Assembly: GCA_012838305.1 (NCBI GenBank)
Contig: DUPN01000054.1
Coordinates: 1 to 48,369 of the forward strand
Source of the DNA: Bacillota bacterium
GTDB lineage: Bacteria > Bacillota > Limnochordia > Darwinibacteriales > Darwinibacteriaceae
Length of the DNA stretch: 48,369 bases
Reading direction: 5' to 3'
Shown: positions 7,461 through 17,120 of the stretch, piece after piece
How the letters are laid out: every line of letters begins with the position of its first letter
Position numbering within the stretch: the stretch's first letter is position 1
Notes under the pieces: model-generated
Told to the model about the DNA's origin: nothing
The model's database searches: none
The model's input: only the letters and a program-made list of their open reading frames with translations
Translations under genes and position numbers: made by a program

Positions 7461-8732
7461 TCACTTATTCCTAACATTTTCGGCAAACGTTGAAGTCGTG
7501 ATCAGCTCTAGCAGCTCGCTATTGTCTTTGGTGTTTGTAACCCTCTCCAACAGCAAATCCAGCGTCTCCGCGGGTCCTAAAGAACCCATGGCTTTACGCA
7601 GCACCCAAGTGCCGTCCAGTTCCTGCGGAGTTAGAATCAACTCTTCCCGGCGTGTTCCCGAACGGTAAATATCAATGGCGGGAAACACACGCCGTTCCGC
7701 GAGTTTTCGGTCCAGGTGCAGCTCCATGTTCCCGGTACCCTTAAACTCTTCGTAAATGACATCATCCATACGACTGCCCGTTTCAACCAAAGCCGTAGCT
7801 AGAATCGTCAAACTCCCTTGTTCTTCCAACTTGCGGGCGGCACCAAAAAACCGTTTGGGACGATGCAGTGCTGCCGGATCCACGCCGCCTGACAAAGTTC
7901 GACCGCTGGGAGGCACGATAAGATTATGTGCCCGAGCTAAGCGAGTAATACTGTCCAGTAGAATTACGACATCTTTCCCTGATTCCACCAAACTCTTAGC
8001 CCGAGACAAAACAATGTCTGCTACCCGCACATGGTTCTCCGGGGGCAAATCAAAGGTGGAACTGATCACTTCACCGTTTACAGACCGCTCCATGTCCGTA
8101 ACTTCTTCAGGGCGCTCATCAATTAAGAGCACAATGATTTCGATATCCGGATGGTTCTCAGCGATGGCATTGGCCAGCATCTTCAGGATCGTAGTCTTGC
8201 CTGCCTTGGGCGGGGATACGATCAGGCCCCTTTGCCCAAACCCCAATGGTGATAATATGTCCATTAGGCGCATGGAATAATTCGTCGTTGTTGTTTCTAA
8301 ATGAATACGCTGGTTAGGGTAAATAGGGGTTAGATCATCAAAGTAGGGCCGTTTTTGGGCCATTTCGGGATCAGACAAATTGATGGCCAAGACACGGAGT
8401 AGAGCAAAGTAGCGTTCTCCGTCTTTCGGGGGACGCACCTGTCCTAGTATCTCGTCACCAGTACGCATGGAAAAGCGCCTGATCTGCGAAGGGGAAACAT
8501 ACACATCGTCAGGACCAGGGGTGTAATTCTCAACCCTGAGAAACCCATAGCCTTCACTGGTAATCTCCAAAATACCGCTGATGAATAAGAGGTTTTCTTT
8601 TGTCGTCTCATACTTAAGAATCTCAATGATCAGATCCTTCTTACGAAGTCGCTTAAATCCAGAGATCCCTAAATTCCGTGCCAATTCCTGTAACTCCACG
8701 GAGGTTTTTGACTCTAGTTCTGCAATATTCAA
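7461..8732 (-). CDS. rho: Transcription termination factor Rho
   Basis: Hexameric RNA-dependent ATPase that ends transcription. 423 residues: N-terminal Rho_N helical domain (about 1-45), cold-shock-like RNA-binding domain (about 48-120), then the ATPase core with Walker [10 protein letters not shown] (173-181), Walker [11 protein letters not shown] with Asp260, and the [13 protein letters not shown] region. The start is TTG at 8732 preceded by AAGGTGGTG. There is no long insertion of the kind seen in high-GC Rho proteins. It follows the fba terminator and precedes the M23 gene; the rho-rpmE proximity is a conserved Firmicutes arrangement. Confidence 0.97.
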   Translation of the reverse strand: MNIAELESKTSVELQELARNLGISGFKRLRKKDLIIEILKYETTKENLLFISGILEITSEGYGFLRVENYTPGPDDVYVSPSQIRRFSMRTGDEILGQVRPPKDGERYFALLRVLAINLSDPEMAQKRPYFDDLTPIYPNQRIHLETTTTNYSMRLMDILSPLGFGQRGLIVSPPKAGKTTILKMLANAIAENHPDIEIIVLLIDERPEEVTDMERSVNGEVISSTFDLPPENHVRVADIVLSRAKSLVESGKDVVILLDSITRLARAHNLIVPPSGRTLSGGVDPAALHRPKRFFGAARKLEEQGSLTILATALVETGSRMDDVIYEEFKGTGNMELHLDRKLAERRVFPAIDIYRSGTRREELILTPQELDGTWVLRKAMGSLGPAETLDLLLERVTNTKDNSELLELITTSTFAENVRNK

Positions 8733-8749
8733 GCATTCACCACCTTCGA

Positions 8750-8774
8750 GAAAAAGGGAAGGACCAGCCTTCCC
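8750..8774 (-). terminator. Rho-independent terminator of fba
   Basis: Minus strand: GGGAAGG-CTGGT-CCTTCCC (8756-8774) followed by TTTTTCT. It begins about 10 nt after the fba stop and lies before the rho start. Confidence 0.85.
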
Positions 8775-8783
8775 TCAACCACC

Positions 8784-9635
8784 CTACGCGCGTCCTGCGG
8801 AACCAAAGAGCCTCATCTTCGCTCTGGCCACTTCTTTCATGGCATCCCGAGCAGGCCCTAAAATCTTCCGGGGATCAATCTCATTAGGTTTCTTGGCCAA
8901 AAGGTCCTTAATGGCCTGGGAAAAAGCGACTCTCAAATCTGTGTCAATATTGATCTTCGTGACTCCGTAGGGTATCGCCCGGCGTATCTGCTCATCACCA
9001 ATTCCAGACGCTCCATGTAAGACTAAGGGCACATCGGTGCTGGCGGCAATCTCTTCCAGCCGTTTGAAATCCAATTTAGGTTCGCCTTTGTAAACACCGT
9101 GCGCCGTACCAATGGCAACGGCCAGAGCGTCCACGTTCGTGCGTTCCACAAATTCGGCCGCTTCCTTGGGGTCTGTAAACGTTGCCTCTGCTGACGCCAC
9201 CACAATGTCATCCTCTACGCCGCCGATCTTGCCCAGCTCCGCTTCTACAGAAACTCCATTGGGATGGGCGACTTCCACCACTTTTTGGGTTACAGCAATA
9301 TTTTCTTCAAAGGGATGCTTGGAGCCATCAATCATGACGGCAGAAAAACCATGTCGAACGCACTGCACCACCTGTGTAAAACTGGTACCATGATCAAGAT
9401 TGAGGGCAATAGGCACTTTAACCTTGTCCGCCGCTACTTTGGCCATACCTGCAATATACTCAATACCGGCGTACTTAATCCCGCCTTGGCTGGCCTGAAT
9501 AAATACAGGGGAATTTTCTTCTTCGGCCGCTTCAATAATGGCTTGCAGAATCTCCATGTTGTTCAGGTTAAAAGCCCCTACTGCATAGCCACCTGCCTTT
9601 GCTGCTTGAAACAATTCCTTTCCACTTACTAACAT
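8784..9635 (-). CDS. fba: Class II fructose-1,6-bisphosphate aldolase
   Basis: Zinc-dependent aldolase of glycolysis/gluconeogenesis. 283 residues, the usual length of the short Gram-positive FbaA type. Visible active-site elements: Asp81-His82 in LNLDHGTS, the second zinc His in AIGTAHGVYKG, the third in LVLHGASGIG, and the phosphate-binding KINIDTDLR. Start ATG 9635 with AAGGAGG 7 nt upstream. It lies between the zinc-ribbon gene and its own terminator, in the pyrG-fba-rho-rpmE neighbourhood known from Bacillus. Confidence 0.96.
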   Translation of the reverse strand: MLVSGKELFQAAKAGGYAVGAFNLNNMEILQAIIEAAEEENSPVFIQASQGGIKYAGIEYIAGMAKVAADKVKVPIALNLDHGTSFTQVVQCVRHGFSAVMIDGSKHPFEENIAVTQKVVEVAHPNGVSVEAELGKIGGVEDDIVVASAEATFTDPKEAAEFVERTNVDALAVAIGTAHGVYKGEPKLDFKRLEEIAASTDVPLVLHGASGIGDEQIRRAIPYGVTKINIDTDLRVAFSQAIKDLLAKKPNEIDPRKILGPARDAMKEVARAKMRLFGSAGRA

Positions 9636-9663
9636 CTCGTTTGCCTCCTTGTCACCTACAATA

Positions 9664-10287
9664 TTACGTCAAGGGCTTAAGCCACTCTCCCAAAAAATGC
9701 GACGTGCATGGTTCCATAACAATCTGTCCCACTTTGGCCAATCTTTCTTGATGCCTGCGGGTGCTAGCCTCAATCTGAACCATGCTTCCGCAATAGGAAC
9801 AGACCAACTCGACCTGATCAGGGTAGACATCGATCCCGATGGACGGATGTTCGCATTCACAGCGAATATTGTCCCCCTCGGCTAGATCTTCCAAAAGCTG
9901 AAGTATGTCCCGCATTACTTCGGGATTGGCGAAATCATCGGACGTCAGGGAAAAAGCAGATTGTCCATCCAATATCCTATCTTGAACATGTGCCGGATCG
10001 CCCAGATATCCCAGACTCTCTCCGTTCAGGGGCGATAATAGATCGACGAGGGGCATGGCGAAAAACTGGCCCTTAGGAATCAACACCCGGGCCCGGTCAC
10101 CCTCCACACTCAGCACATCGACTTCAAAATGCTTGTTAATCCTGCGCAAATGTCCCTGAGAAAAACCACAGCTGCACACGAGCTGCAGCGGTTTTTTCGA
10201 GATGGAGAACAGGGAAAACGTATGTTTTTGAAATCCTTGGCAAGCAGGACAGGTAAGAGCAATCGTCCTCTCGCTGTTTACAATCAC
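9664..10287 (-). CDS. Zinc-ribbon protein of unknown function
   Basis: 207 residues, not recognised. Two pairs of Cys motifs could bind metal: Cys13/Cys16 (TCPAC) with Cys38/Cys40 (CSCG) near the N-terminus, and Cys143/Cys145 (RCECE) with Cys163/Cys166 (CSYCGS) near the C-terminus. Between them is a beta-rich segment and an acidic helical stretch. There is no signal peptide or membrane segment. The start is GTG 10287 with AGGAGGAG upstream. It sits 28 nt ahead of fba in the same orientation and is probably cotranscribed. A nucleic-acid or metal-handling role is possible but unsupported. Confidence 0.8.
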   Translation of the reverse strand: MIVNSERTIALTCPACQGFQKHTFSLFSISKKPLQLVCSCGFSQGHLRRINKHFEVDVLSVEGDRARVLIPKGQFFAMPLVDLLSPLNGESLGYLGDPAHVQDRILDGQSAFSLTSDDFANPEVMRDILQLLEDLAEGDNIRCECEHPSIGIDVYPDQVELVCSYCGSMVQIEASTRRHQERLAKVGQIVMEPCTSHFLGEWLKPLT

Positions 10288-10344
10288 AGGAACTCCTCCT
10301 ATCGCGACTAATAGTTCGCCAACAAGAGGAATTCTCCTTCGAAA

Positions 10345-10710
10345 TTATTTCAGATTCCCAAATATGTCATACGCAACGAGTAGGCCGTCCTCTTCGTGAA
10401 CAGAGTAACTCACAAGAACATGACTTAATCGTCCACATGGATTGACCCAGCAGAGCGCATCCTGGAAGGCGCCGGGATAAACCGGCCGCATCGACGCCAG
10501 GCTGGCCGGGGCACCCAGGCGCCAAATCAAGCAGTCCTCCTCAAGTTCATAAATCATTCGTTCACCACTGCAGTCTAACAAAATCTTATGCTGTTCGGGA
10601 AAAACCTGCAACACATCTCCGTGGACCATTTTCCAGTCGTGCCCAGATGCCAGGGAGGTACAAAGCAACAACAATCCAAGCGCCAAGATTCCTTTGCTTG
10701 ATCGCACCAT
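10345..10710 (-). CDS. Small secreted protein of unknown function
   Basis: 121 residues beginning MVRSSKGILALGLLLLC, a typical signal peptide with a possible cleavage after LASG (around residue 23). The mature part is about 98 residues, with Cys residues in LDCSGE, EDCLIW, ALCWVNPCG that could form disulfides. I do not recognise the family. ATG 10710 is chosen because the signal peptide begins there; a longer frame to 10758 lacks a ribosome site. It lies between the DUF151 gene and the zinc-ribbon gene in one co-oriented run. Confidence 0.65.
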   Translation of the reverse strand: MVRSSKGILALGLLLLCTSLASGHDWKMVHGDVLQVFPEQHKILLDCSGERMIYELEEDCLIWRLGAPASLASMRPVYPGAFQDALCWVNPCGRLSHVLVSYSVHEEDGLLVAYDIFGNLK

Positions 10711-10779
10711 GATGACACACACCCCTTCTATGAAAGAGTATGCGCCATAATATTCCATCTATGCAAAGTCGAGGATGCC

Positions 10780-11256
10780 TTAGTTGTCTTTGCGGAAATC
10801 GTCTGGAGATAGGTCTTCCAGGAAAGACCTGAACTGCTCAAGCTCGGGATCATCACCTCCAGGAACAGCCATAGCATAAGGAACGATCTTATCGTCAACA
10901 TAGATAGACGCACCTGAACGCAACGCCAAGGCGATGGCATCACTTGGTCTCGCGTCGACACGCATAGTTCTGTCTGCCTGCAGGAGATGTACTTCTGCGT
11001 AGTAGACATCTTCTGTCAGATCTGTGACGACGACTTTGTCCACCTTGGCACCAAGAGCTAATACGGTGCTCAAGAGCAAGTCATGGGTCAATGGCCTCGT
11101 AATCTCCACATTCTCCAACACCACAGCAATGGCATTGGCCTCCGCGGGACCGATCACCAGTGGAACGTAGGACTCTTCGGCATCATCGGTGAGAATGACA
11201 ACGGGAAGCATAGTGTCGCGATCTATGCCTACGGCCTTCACTTTCATTCGCAGCAT
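10780..11256 (-). CDS. DUF151 / bifunctional nuclease family protein
   Basis: 158 residues. The central PF02577 domain is recognisable from the VVILTD, LPLxIGPAEANAI-like VPLVIGPAEANAIA, RPLTHDLL and VDARPSDAIALALRS blocks, and the C-terminal acidic tail resembles UvrB/UvrC-linker forms. Plant and Thermotoga relatives have been studied as nucleases; the bacterial role is unclear. Start ATG 11256 is set by GGAGGTG at 6-8 nt; an in-frame ATG three codons later is also possible. It is 25 nt downstream of pyrG. Confidence 0.88.
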   Translation of the reverse strand: MLRMKVKAVGIDRDTMLPVVILTDDAEESYVPLVIGPAEANAIAVVLENVEITRPLTHDLLLSTVLALGAKVDKVVVTDLTEDVYYAEVHLLQADRTMRVDARPSDAIALALRSGASIYVDDKIVPYAMAVPGGDDPELEQFRSFLEDLSPDDFRKDN

Positions 11257-11281
11257 AAATACACCTCCAAGTACCTGAAAA

Positions 11282-12874
11282 TCAACGGGATTCCAGCATA
11301 GCCTGGACAAAACTGACGAAGAGGGGATGGGGATTGGTCGGTCTTGACTTAAATTCGGGATGAAACAGTGTACCCACAAACCAGGGATGGTTTTCTAGTT
11401 CAATGATCTCTACCAGCTGACCATCGGGGGAGACACCAGTCACCCGCATTCCTGCCTTAACTAACATGTCTAAGTAGCGACGGTTTACTTCATAGCGATG
11501 GCGATGGCGCTCAGAGACTATGCGTTCCTGGTATGCAGCCATACTCAGCGAGTCCTCAGAAATCAAACAAGGATACGCTCCGAGGCGCATGGACGTTCCT
11601 AAACCAGCAACCTCCGGCTCTCCCGGTCTGTAACTGATAACCGGGTAGGTACAATCTCCAAACTCAACGCTTCCTGCCTGTTGGAGCTGGGCAACATTGC
11701 GTGCATATTCAATCACAGCGCATTGCATCCCCAAGGAGATACCAAAGAACGGAATCCCTTTTTCCCGGGCATACTGAACCGCCTTAACCTTCCCTTCCAC
11801 ACCGCGTTCGCCAAATCCTCCTGGGACGATAATTCCGTCAAGACCTTCCAACTGCTCCAGACCGCCTGTCTCCAGGTCTTCGGCCTCAATCCAGCGCAGA
11901 TCAATGGAGGTACCTTGGGCAAACCCTGCATGGCGCAGGGACTCTGCAACACTTAAATACGAATCGGGAAGTGTAACGTATTTTCCCACGATGCCAACGA
12001 CCACTTTCCTCGTTAACCCTCTAATAGAGGACACCATCTTTTGCCATTGATCCAGATCCGCAGGACCGGCATTCAGATTTAGCTTCTCCAAAACGATCTC
12101 ATCTAGGCGGTATTCGGCAAAACAAAGGGGCACCTCATAGATGCTATCCACATCTGTATTGGGGATGACGGCCTCTTCATCAATATCGCAGAACAAGGCG
12201 ATCTTGGCCCGAAGATCCTCTGCTACTTCTTTCTCACTGCGGCAGACAATCACATTAGGCCTGATACCAATGCTGCGCAATTCCTTCACACTGTGCTGCG
12301 TCGGCTTCGTCTTCAGCTCCTTGGCCGCGGCGATGTAGGGAATCAGCGTCACATGAATATAGAGGCAAGAGTCCCGGCCCACATCAATTCGCATCTGGCG
12401 GATGGCCTCCAAGAACGGAAGTCCTTCAATATCCCCGACCGTACCCCCTATTTCCACCAAGATCACATCGGCTCCGCTATCTTGGGCGACAGAGAGGATT
12501 CGATTTTTGATATCGTTGGTCACATGGGGGATCACCTGCACAGTACCTCCATTGAATTCCCCCTTGCGTTCTTTGGAGAGGATTGACCAGTAGATCTGTC
12601 CAGTACTGACATTACTTTTTTTGGTCAAGTTCGTGTCAATGAAGCGCTCGTAATGACCCAAATCAAGGTCGCATTGACCGCCGTCCTCCGTGACAAAAAC
12701 CTCACCGTGCTGCAAAGGACTCATATTACCTGGGTCCATGTTTAAATAGGGATCCAGCTTGAGCACACTAACCTTCAAACCTCTGCTCTTGAGCAGCCTC
12801 CCTAAGGAAGCCACCGTAATTCCCTTGCCTAAACTGGACACTACACCGCCAGTGACGAAAATAAACTTGCTCAC
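11282..12874 (-). CDS. pyrG: CTP synthase with Cys-to-Ser change at the glutaminase nucleophile
   Basis: Makes CTP from UTP and ATP, normally taking ammonia from glutamine. 530 residues: N-terminal amidoligase domain (1-267, starting [18 protein letters not shown]) and C-terminal class I glutaminase domain. The nucleophile elbow, GICLGMQ in the family, reads GISLGMQ here: codon 380 (11735-11737) is TCC, Ser. The His/Glu partners are kept in FHPEFKSRP. By family knowledge this should abolish glutamine hydrolysis and leave ammonia-dependent synthesis; a one-base sequencing error (TGC to TCC) is the alternative. GTG start overlaps the stop of the upstream membrane-protein gene by 4 nt. Confidence 0.95.
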   Translation of the reverse strand: MSKFIFVTGGVVSSLGKGITVASLGRLLKSRGLKVSVLKLDPYLNMDPGNMSPLQHGEVFVTEDGGQCDLDLGHYERFIDTNLTKKSNVSTGQIYWSILSKERKGEFNGGTVQVIPHVTNDIKNRILSVAQDSGADVILVEIGGTVGDIEGLPFLEAIRQMRIDVGRDSCLYIHVTLIPYIAAAKELKTKPTQHSVKELRSIGIRPNVIVCRSEKEVAEDLRAKIALFCDIDEEAVIPNTDVDSIYEVPLCFAEYRLDEIVLEKLNLNAGPADLDQWQKMVSSIRGLTRKVVVGIVGKYVTLPDSYLSVAESLRHAGFAQGTSIDLRWIEAEDLETGGLEQLEGLDGIIVPGGFGERGVEGKVKAVQYAREKGIPFFGISLGMQCAVIEYARNVAQLQQAGSVEFGDCTYPVISYRPGEPEVAGLGTSMRLGAYPCLISEDSLSMAAYQERIVSERHRHRYEVNRRYLDMLVKAGMRVTGVSPDGQLVEIIELENHPWFVGTLFHPEFKSRPTNPHPLFVSFVQAMLESR

Positions 12875-13596
12875 TCTTTGCCCTCCCCTTCAACGTCTTG
12901 AGAAATGTCCCGTTCCAGGGCCTCATACTTGGCCATCAGCTCGTGATAGAAGCAGTTATGCAGCAAAGCCAAGAAACTGGCCATGAAAATCAAGAGGGGA
13001 GCTGCAAGCACCACACTCAGCGCAACGATAATGACGCTGACTATGAGGAGAAAAAAGACGGACAACGGATTGTCCAGCACGATGAGGGCTGATCGCTTCA
13101 AGGTCTTGAGCACACCGATATTCTGATTGGTCAGAAACGGAAACACAAACTGCTGCAATGCGGACCAGTAGATTATTCCCCAGATCCATAGCCCGGACAA
13201 AACCAGAAACAAGGTACTGGGGTAGTTTTGACTAAACCAAATGTTAAACACAAGAAGAACTAAGCCTAAGAGACCCAAGACAAGCAGAATCGTCCCTCTT
13301 ACCCAGTACAGCCGAAATCCATCCCACAAATCCCTCAAACCAGTGTCTTCGCCTAAGATCACACAATTCATGCGATAGTTCACCGCTGCTGTGGCTCCAC
13401 CGAGGGTAATGAAGGTCGCAACAATCGTCGTGATGAAAACGGCATCATTTTGCAGGAAAGGGACATAGGTAAAGGCTAAAAAGGGAAAGAACCCCACTCC
13501 AAACCAGATAAGGTTGGTTAACATTACCTTTCCAATATGCTCGTAGCTTAACTTAAGAGCACGTACAAACGTCCGCCAACTCTGGCCCAAACTCAT
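12871..13596 (-). CDS. Integral membrane protein, DUF624/YesL-like
   Basis: 241 residues with about five or six membrane segments (for example [54 protein letters not shown]) and an acidic C-terminal tail. The short cytoplasmic loops and the opening [22 protein letters not shown] resemble the DUF624 (YesL) family; this is a resemblance, not a firm assignment. No transporter signature is visible. ATG start at 13596, 15 nt after argS; the stop overlaps the pyrG start, so it is translationally coupled to pyrG. Function unknown. Confidence 0.8.
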   Translation of the reverse strand: MSLGQSWRTFVRALKLSYEHIGKVMLTNLIWFGVGFFPFLAFTYVPFLQNDAVFITTIVATFITLGGATAAVNYRMNCVILGEDTGLRDLWDGFRLYWVRGTILLVLGLLGLVLLVFNIWFSQNYPSTLFLVLSGLWIWGIIYWSALQQFVFPFLTNQNIGVLKTLKRSALIVLDNPLSVFFLLIVSVIIVALSVVLAAPLLIFMASFLALLHNCFYHELMAKYEALERDISQDVEGEGKE

Positions 13597-13611
13597 GTTT
13601 ACCCACCATCC

Positions 13612-15288
13612 TTACATTTGTTCTGGAGCGTCCACACCCAAAAGGCCCAAGACTTTACGTAACACAGTGCGCACACTAGCCGCCAGAACTAAACGGGCGT
13701 TCCGCAGTTCTTCCTTTTCCCCAAGGATGTGGCAATGGGTGTAAAACGAGTGAAATAGGCTGGCCAAATCTAGGGCATAGCGCGTGATCCGATGGGGCTC
13801 TCGCTGCAAAGCTGCTGCAACGATTTCGTCGGGCAAGGTCGCCAGCTGCTTCATGAGAGCGACCTCCGATTCATGCACAAGTAAGTCTAGATCGACCTGA
13901 TCCGCTCTGGGCAGAAATACACCCATTTCCTGTCCCTGACGTAAAATACTGGAAATGCGGGCATGAGCGTATTGCACATAAAAAACCGGATTTTCGTTGG
14001 ATTGCTGCACCGCCAGATCCAGATCGAAATCCAGATGACTCTCTGGGCTGCGGTTTAGAAAGAAGAAGCGGGCTGCATCTTTTCCTACTTCCTCCACCAA
14101 ATCCTGCATAGTGATGAACTCGCCAGCTCTCTTCGACATCTTCACCTGCTGGCCATGGCGCATCAGAGCCACATACTGTAGAATCAGGACCTCAAGGGTG
14201 TCTTTACTATAGCCTAGAGCTTGAATGGCTGCCTGCATACGCCCTATATAGCCATGATGATCAGGACCCCAAATGTTGATCAGCTTCGTATATCCCCGTT
14301 GGAGTTTATCTTGATGGTAGGCAATATCTGCAGTGACATAGGTGTAGGAGCCGTCACTTTTCACCAGAACCCGATCCTTGTCATCGTCGAACTCGGTGGA
14401 TCGGAACCACAGAGCATCCTCGGCCTCAAATATCATTCCCCGCTTCTTGAGGTTGGCTATGCTCTTCTCCAGCGCCCCTGCGGCGTGAAGATCCCGCTCG
14501 CGAAACCATAGATCAAATTCCACACCATAGTTGCGCAGATCGTTCCTTTGCATCTCCACCATCTGATCGGTTCCCCAGCGCTTGCAGAATGCAAGGCGAT
14601 CCTCTAGGGACATCTCTGCCAACTCAGGATGGGTCTCCTTCAGACGCAGGGCCAAATCACCAACATAGGCAGCGGGATAACCATCTTCGGGAAAGGGATA
14701 ATCCGGATCGCTCAGTTGTTGAAAACGGGCCTCTAAGGAGCGGGCAAACACATCGGCTTGGTTGCCAGCATCATTCACATAAAACTCGGTGCCCACAGTG
14801 TAACCCACAGCCCGAAATAGCCTGGCCAGGGTATCTCCCACCGCGGCCGCCCTAGCATTGACCACATTCATAGGGCCAACGGGATTGGCACTGACGAACT
14901 CCAAGAGAATCTTTTGGTCCGAACCAAGCTGCGAATCGCCGTAAGACTCACCCTGCTGGTCGATGATGCGGACTGTGTCATTTAACCACTGCTTACTCAA
15001 GAAAAAATTGATAAAACCAGGGCCTGCCACTTCCACATCCTGGATAAATTCACCCAAAGTTAGATGATCGACAATGATCTGTGCCACTTCCCGCGACGGC
15101 TTTCTAGCCATCTTAGCTGCAACCAGGGCAATATTCGAGGCAAAGTCTCCATGCCCCGCGTCACGGGGGGCTTCCAGACCTATTTCGGGTACGGTCGAAA
15201 GCTCAAGTTCCCCACTTCTCTGGGCCGCCCTGATTGCGGCCTCAATGACCGAGCGTAACTGCTCCTTCTGCATTACAACAACACTCAT
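13612..15288 (-). CDS. argS: Arginyl-tRNA synthetase with atypical HIGH motif
   Basis: Class I synthetase charging tRNA-Arg. 558 residues: N-terminal Add-1 domain (about 1-110), catalytic core beginning EFVSANPVGPMNVVNARAAAVGD (class I HIGH position about 140-144), KMSKR loop (VKMSKRAGEF), and a C-terminal DALR anticodon domain. The HIGH signature reads MNVVN, without either His; I recall similar forms in some other ArgRS but cannot check. KMSK is intact. Start ATG 15288 with GGGAGGAT 5-7 nt upstream. It has its own promoter and a structured leader at 15315-15418. Confidence 0.95.
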   Translation of the reverse strand: MSVVVMQKEQLRSVIEAAIRAAQRSGELELSTVPEIGLEAPRDAGHGDFASNIALVAAKMARKPSREVAQIIVDHLTLGEFIQDVEVAGPGFINFFLSKQWLNDTVRIIDQQGESYGDSQLGSDQKILLEFVSANPVGPMNVVNARAAAVGDTLARLFRAVGYTVGTEFYVNDAGNQADVFARSLEARFQQLSDPDYPFPEDGYPAAYVGDLALRLKETHPELAEMSLEDRLAFCKRWGTDQMVEMQRNDLRNYGVEFDLWFRERDLHAAGALEKSIANLKKRGMIFEAEDALWFRSTEFDDDKDRVLVKSDGSYTYVTADIAYHQDKLQRGYTKLINIWGPDHHGYIGRMQAAIQALGYSKDTLEVLILQYVALMRHGQQVKMSKRAGEFITMQDLVEEVGKDAARFFFLNRSPESHLDFDLDLAVQQSNENPVFYVQYAHARISSILRQGQEMGVFLPRADQVDLDLLVHESEVALMKQLATLPDEIVAAALQREPHRITRYALDLASLFHSFYTHCHILGEKEELRNARLVLAASVRTVLRKVLGLLGVDAPEQM

Positions 15289-15314
15289 TCTTATCCTCCC
15301 CGGCGAAAGAAACT

Positions 15315-15418
15315 CCCCCGTAGGAATTCCTACAGGGGAAAAAATCGATTGTGCACCCAAGGCTCTGTCTGCACCAACCATTCTTCGTTAGTATATCATT
15401 AGTCTCGCGATTAGACAA
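15315..15418 (-). promoter_or_regulatory. argS promoter and structured leader
   Basis: Minus strand promoter: TTGTCT (15413-15418), 17 bp, TATACT (15390-15395) with an upstream TG (extended -10). The leader then contains a hairpin with arms TTGGTGCA and TGCACAA (15349-15377), six T residues, and a second hairpin, a near-palindrome at 15315-15338 centred on AATT and followed by TTTCTTTC. Two hairpins and two T-rich stretches before the argS ribosome site look like an attenuator. No T-box motif is present. Confidence 0.5.
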
Positions 15419-15426
15419 CCGACTTT

Positions 15427-17097
15427 TTAGAACAGACCGTAGATTTGGCCCTCCGCATCAATATCTACGTCTTCCGCCGCAGGCCGGGCCGGTAAACCGG
15501 GCATGGTCATGATGTCCCCGGCTAAGCACACCAAGAAGCCTGCTCCCAGAGAAGGCCGCACATCACTGATGGTCAAGGTCCAACCTGTGGGAGCACCCTT
15601 CAAATTGGGGTTGTCCGAAATGGAGTGCTGGGTCTTAGCCACACACACGGGCAGATTGCCATATCCCAGCCGGGTGAGATCCCGAATCGAGCGTTCGGCC
15701 TTCGGTGCATAAACAACATCATCAGCACCGTAGATTTCTTTCGCCAAGATAGAGAGTTTGGTTTTAATCGGTTCTGCCCAATCGTAAAGGGGTCGAAAAT
15801 GAGCCGGCTCCTGCTCGAGCACATCTAGCACAGTCTGGGCGAACTCAGCTCCACCTGCGCCTCCCTTCACCACAACTTGCGATAAAGCCCACCGGACACC
15901 GAGTTTATCACAATGATCCTGCACCAACTGCAATTCTTCGGGAGCGTCTGTTGGAAACTGGTTAATGGCCACAACGATGGGCAACCCGAATTTGCGAATG
16001 TTCTCTACATGCTTATCCAAATTGACCATGCCTTTGGCCAGAGCCTCTAAATTGGTTTCTTTAACTGCCTCTTTGGGCACACCGCCATGCATGTTAAGGG
16101 CCCGTACAGACACGACAATCACGGCCACATCAGGCTGGAGTCCAGAGTAGCCGTGGACAATATCAAAGAACTTCTCAGCACCCAAGTCTGCCGCAAATCC
16201 ACCCTCTGTCACCACATAATCAGCGAGCTTAAGCGCCATACGAGTGGCAATGATGCTGTTGTTGCCATGGGCTATGTTCGCAAAGGGACCGCCGTGAACA
16301 AAGGCAGGCTGCCCCTCTAGGGTCTGAACAAGGTTGGGCTTGATGGCGTCCTTCATAATGACAGCGATGGCGCCTTGGGCATTGAGATCCTTAGCGTACA
16401 CAGGCTTGCGATCATAGGTGTAGGCCACAAGAATGCGCCCCACCCGCTCCTTAAGGTCCTGGAGGTCCGTAGCCAGACACAAGATGGCCATAATCTCAGA
16501 GGCCACGGAAATGTCAAAGCCAGCCTCTCGCACATAACCATCGCCCAGACCACCGAGTCCAATAACGATGTTCCGTAACTGTCTGTCATTGATATCCATG
16601 ACCCGACGGAACACTATGCGTTTGGGATCAATGTTTAGCGCATTCCCCTTGGCAACATGGTTGTCCAAGAGAGCGGCTAGAAGATTGTGAGCAGTGGTCA
16701 CAGCATGAATGTCTCCGGTAAAGTGGAGGTTAATGTCCTCCATGGGTACCACCTGTGCATATCCACCGCCGGCGGCACCGCCCTTGATCCCAAAGGTCGG
16801 CCCCAAAGAGGGTTCACGAACACAGGCAATGGCGTTCTTCCCCAGATAGCCTAGGGCCTGTGTTAAACCGATTGTGGTTACCGTCTTTCCTTCACCGGCT
16901 GGCGTCGCCGTAATGGCGGTCGTGTAAATCAGCTTACCATTTGGACGATCCTTGAGTCTGTCATAAGCCTTGGTACTTATTTTTGCCTTGTATTTTCCAT
17001 AAAGCTCAACCTCATCCGATGTTAAGGACAGCCCTTGAGCGATCTCTGAAATCGGACGAAGCTTCGCTCCTTGGGCAATGGCGATATCACTCAGCAT
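15427..17097 (-). CDS. fhs: Formate-tetrahydrofolate ligase
   Basis: ATP-dependent formation of 10-formyl-THF from formate, entry step of the methyl branch of the Wood-Ljungdahl pathway and of one-carbon supply in anaerobes. 556 residues, typical. The P-loop TPAGEGKTVTTIGL (about 65-78) is intact, as are the conserved FGIKGGAAGGGYAQV and NIAHGNNSI blocks. Start ATG 17097 (GGGAGG 8 nt upstream); a GTG one codon earlier is possible. It is 23 nt downstream of lpdA; with folD elsewhere in the window it points to active folate one-carbon metabolism. Confidence 0.97.
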   Translation of the reverse strand: MLSDIAIAQGAKLRPISEIAQGLSLTSDEVELYGKYKAKISTKAYDRLKDRPNGKLIYTTAITATPAGEGKTVTTIGLTQALGYLGKNAIACVREPSLGPTFGIKGGAAGGGYAQVVPMEDINLHFTGDIHAVTTAHNLLAALLDNHVAKGNALNIDPKRIVFRRVMDINDRQLRNIVIGLGGLGDGYVREAGFDISVASEIMAILCLATDLQDLKERVGRILVAYTYDRKPVYAKDLNAQGAIAVIMKDAIKPNLVQTLEGQPAFVHGGPFANIAHGNNSIIATRMALKLADYVVTEGGFAADLGAEKFFDIVHGYSGLQPDVAVIVVSVRALNMHGGVPKEAVKETNLEALAKGMVNLDKHVENIRKFGLPIVVAINQFPTDAPEELQLVQDHCDKLGVRWALSQVVVKGGAGGAEFAQTVLDVLEQEPAHFRPLYDWAEPIKTKLSILAKEIYGADDVVYAPKAERSIRDLTRLGYGNLPVCVAKTQHSISDNPNLKGAPTGWTLTISDVRPSLGAGFLVCLAGDIMTMPGLPARPAAEDVDIDAEGQIYGLF

Positions 17098-17120
17098 CAC
17101 ATCATCCTCCCGTCATATAT

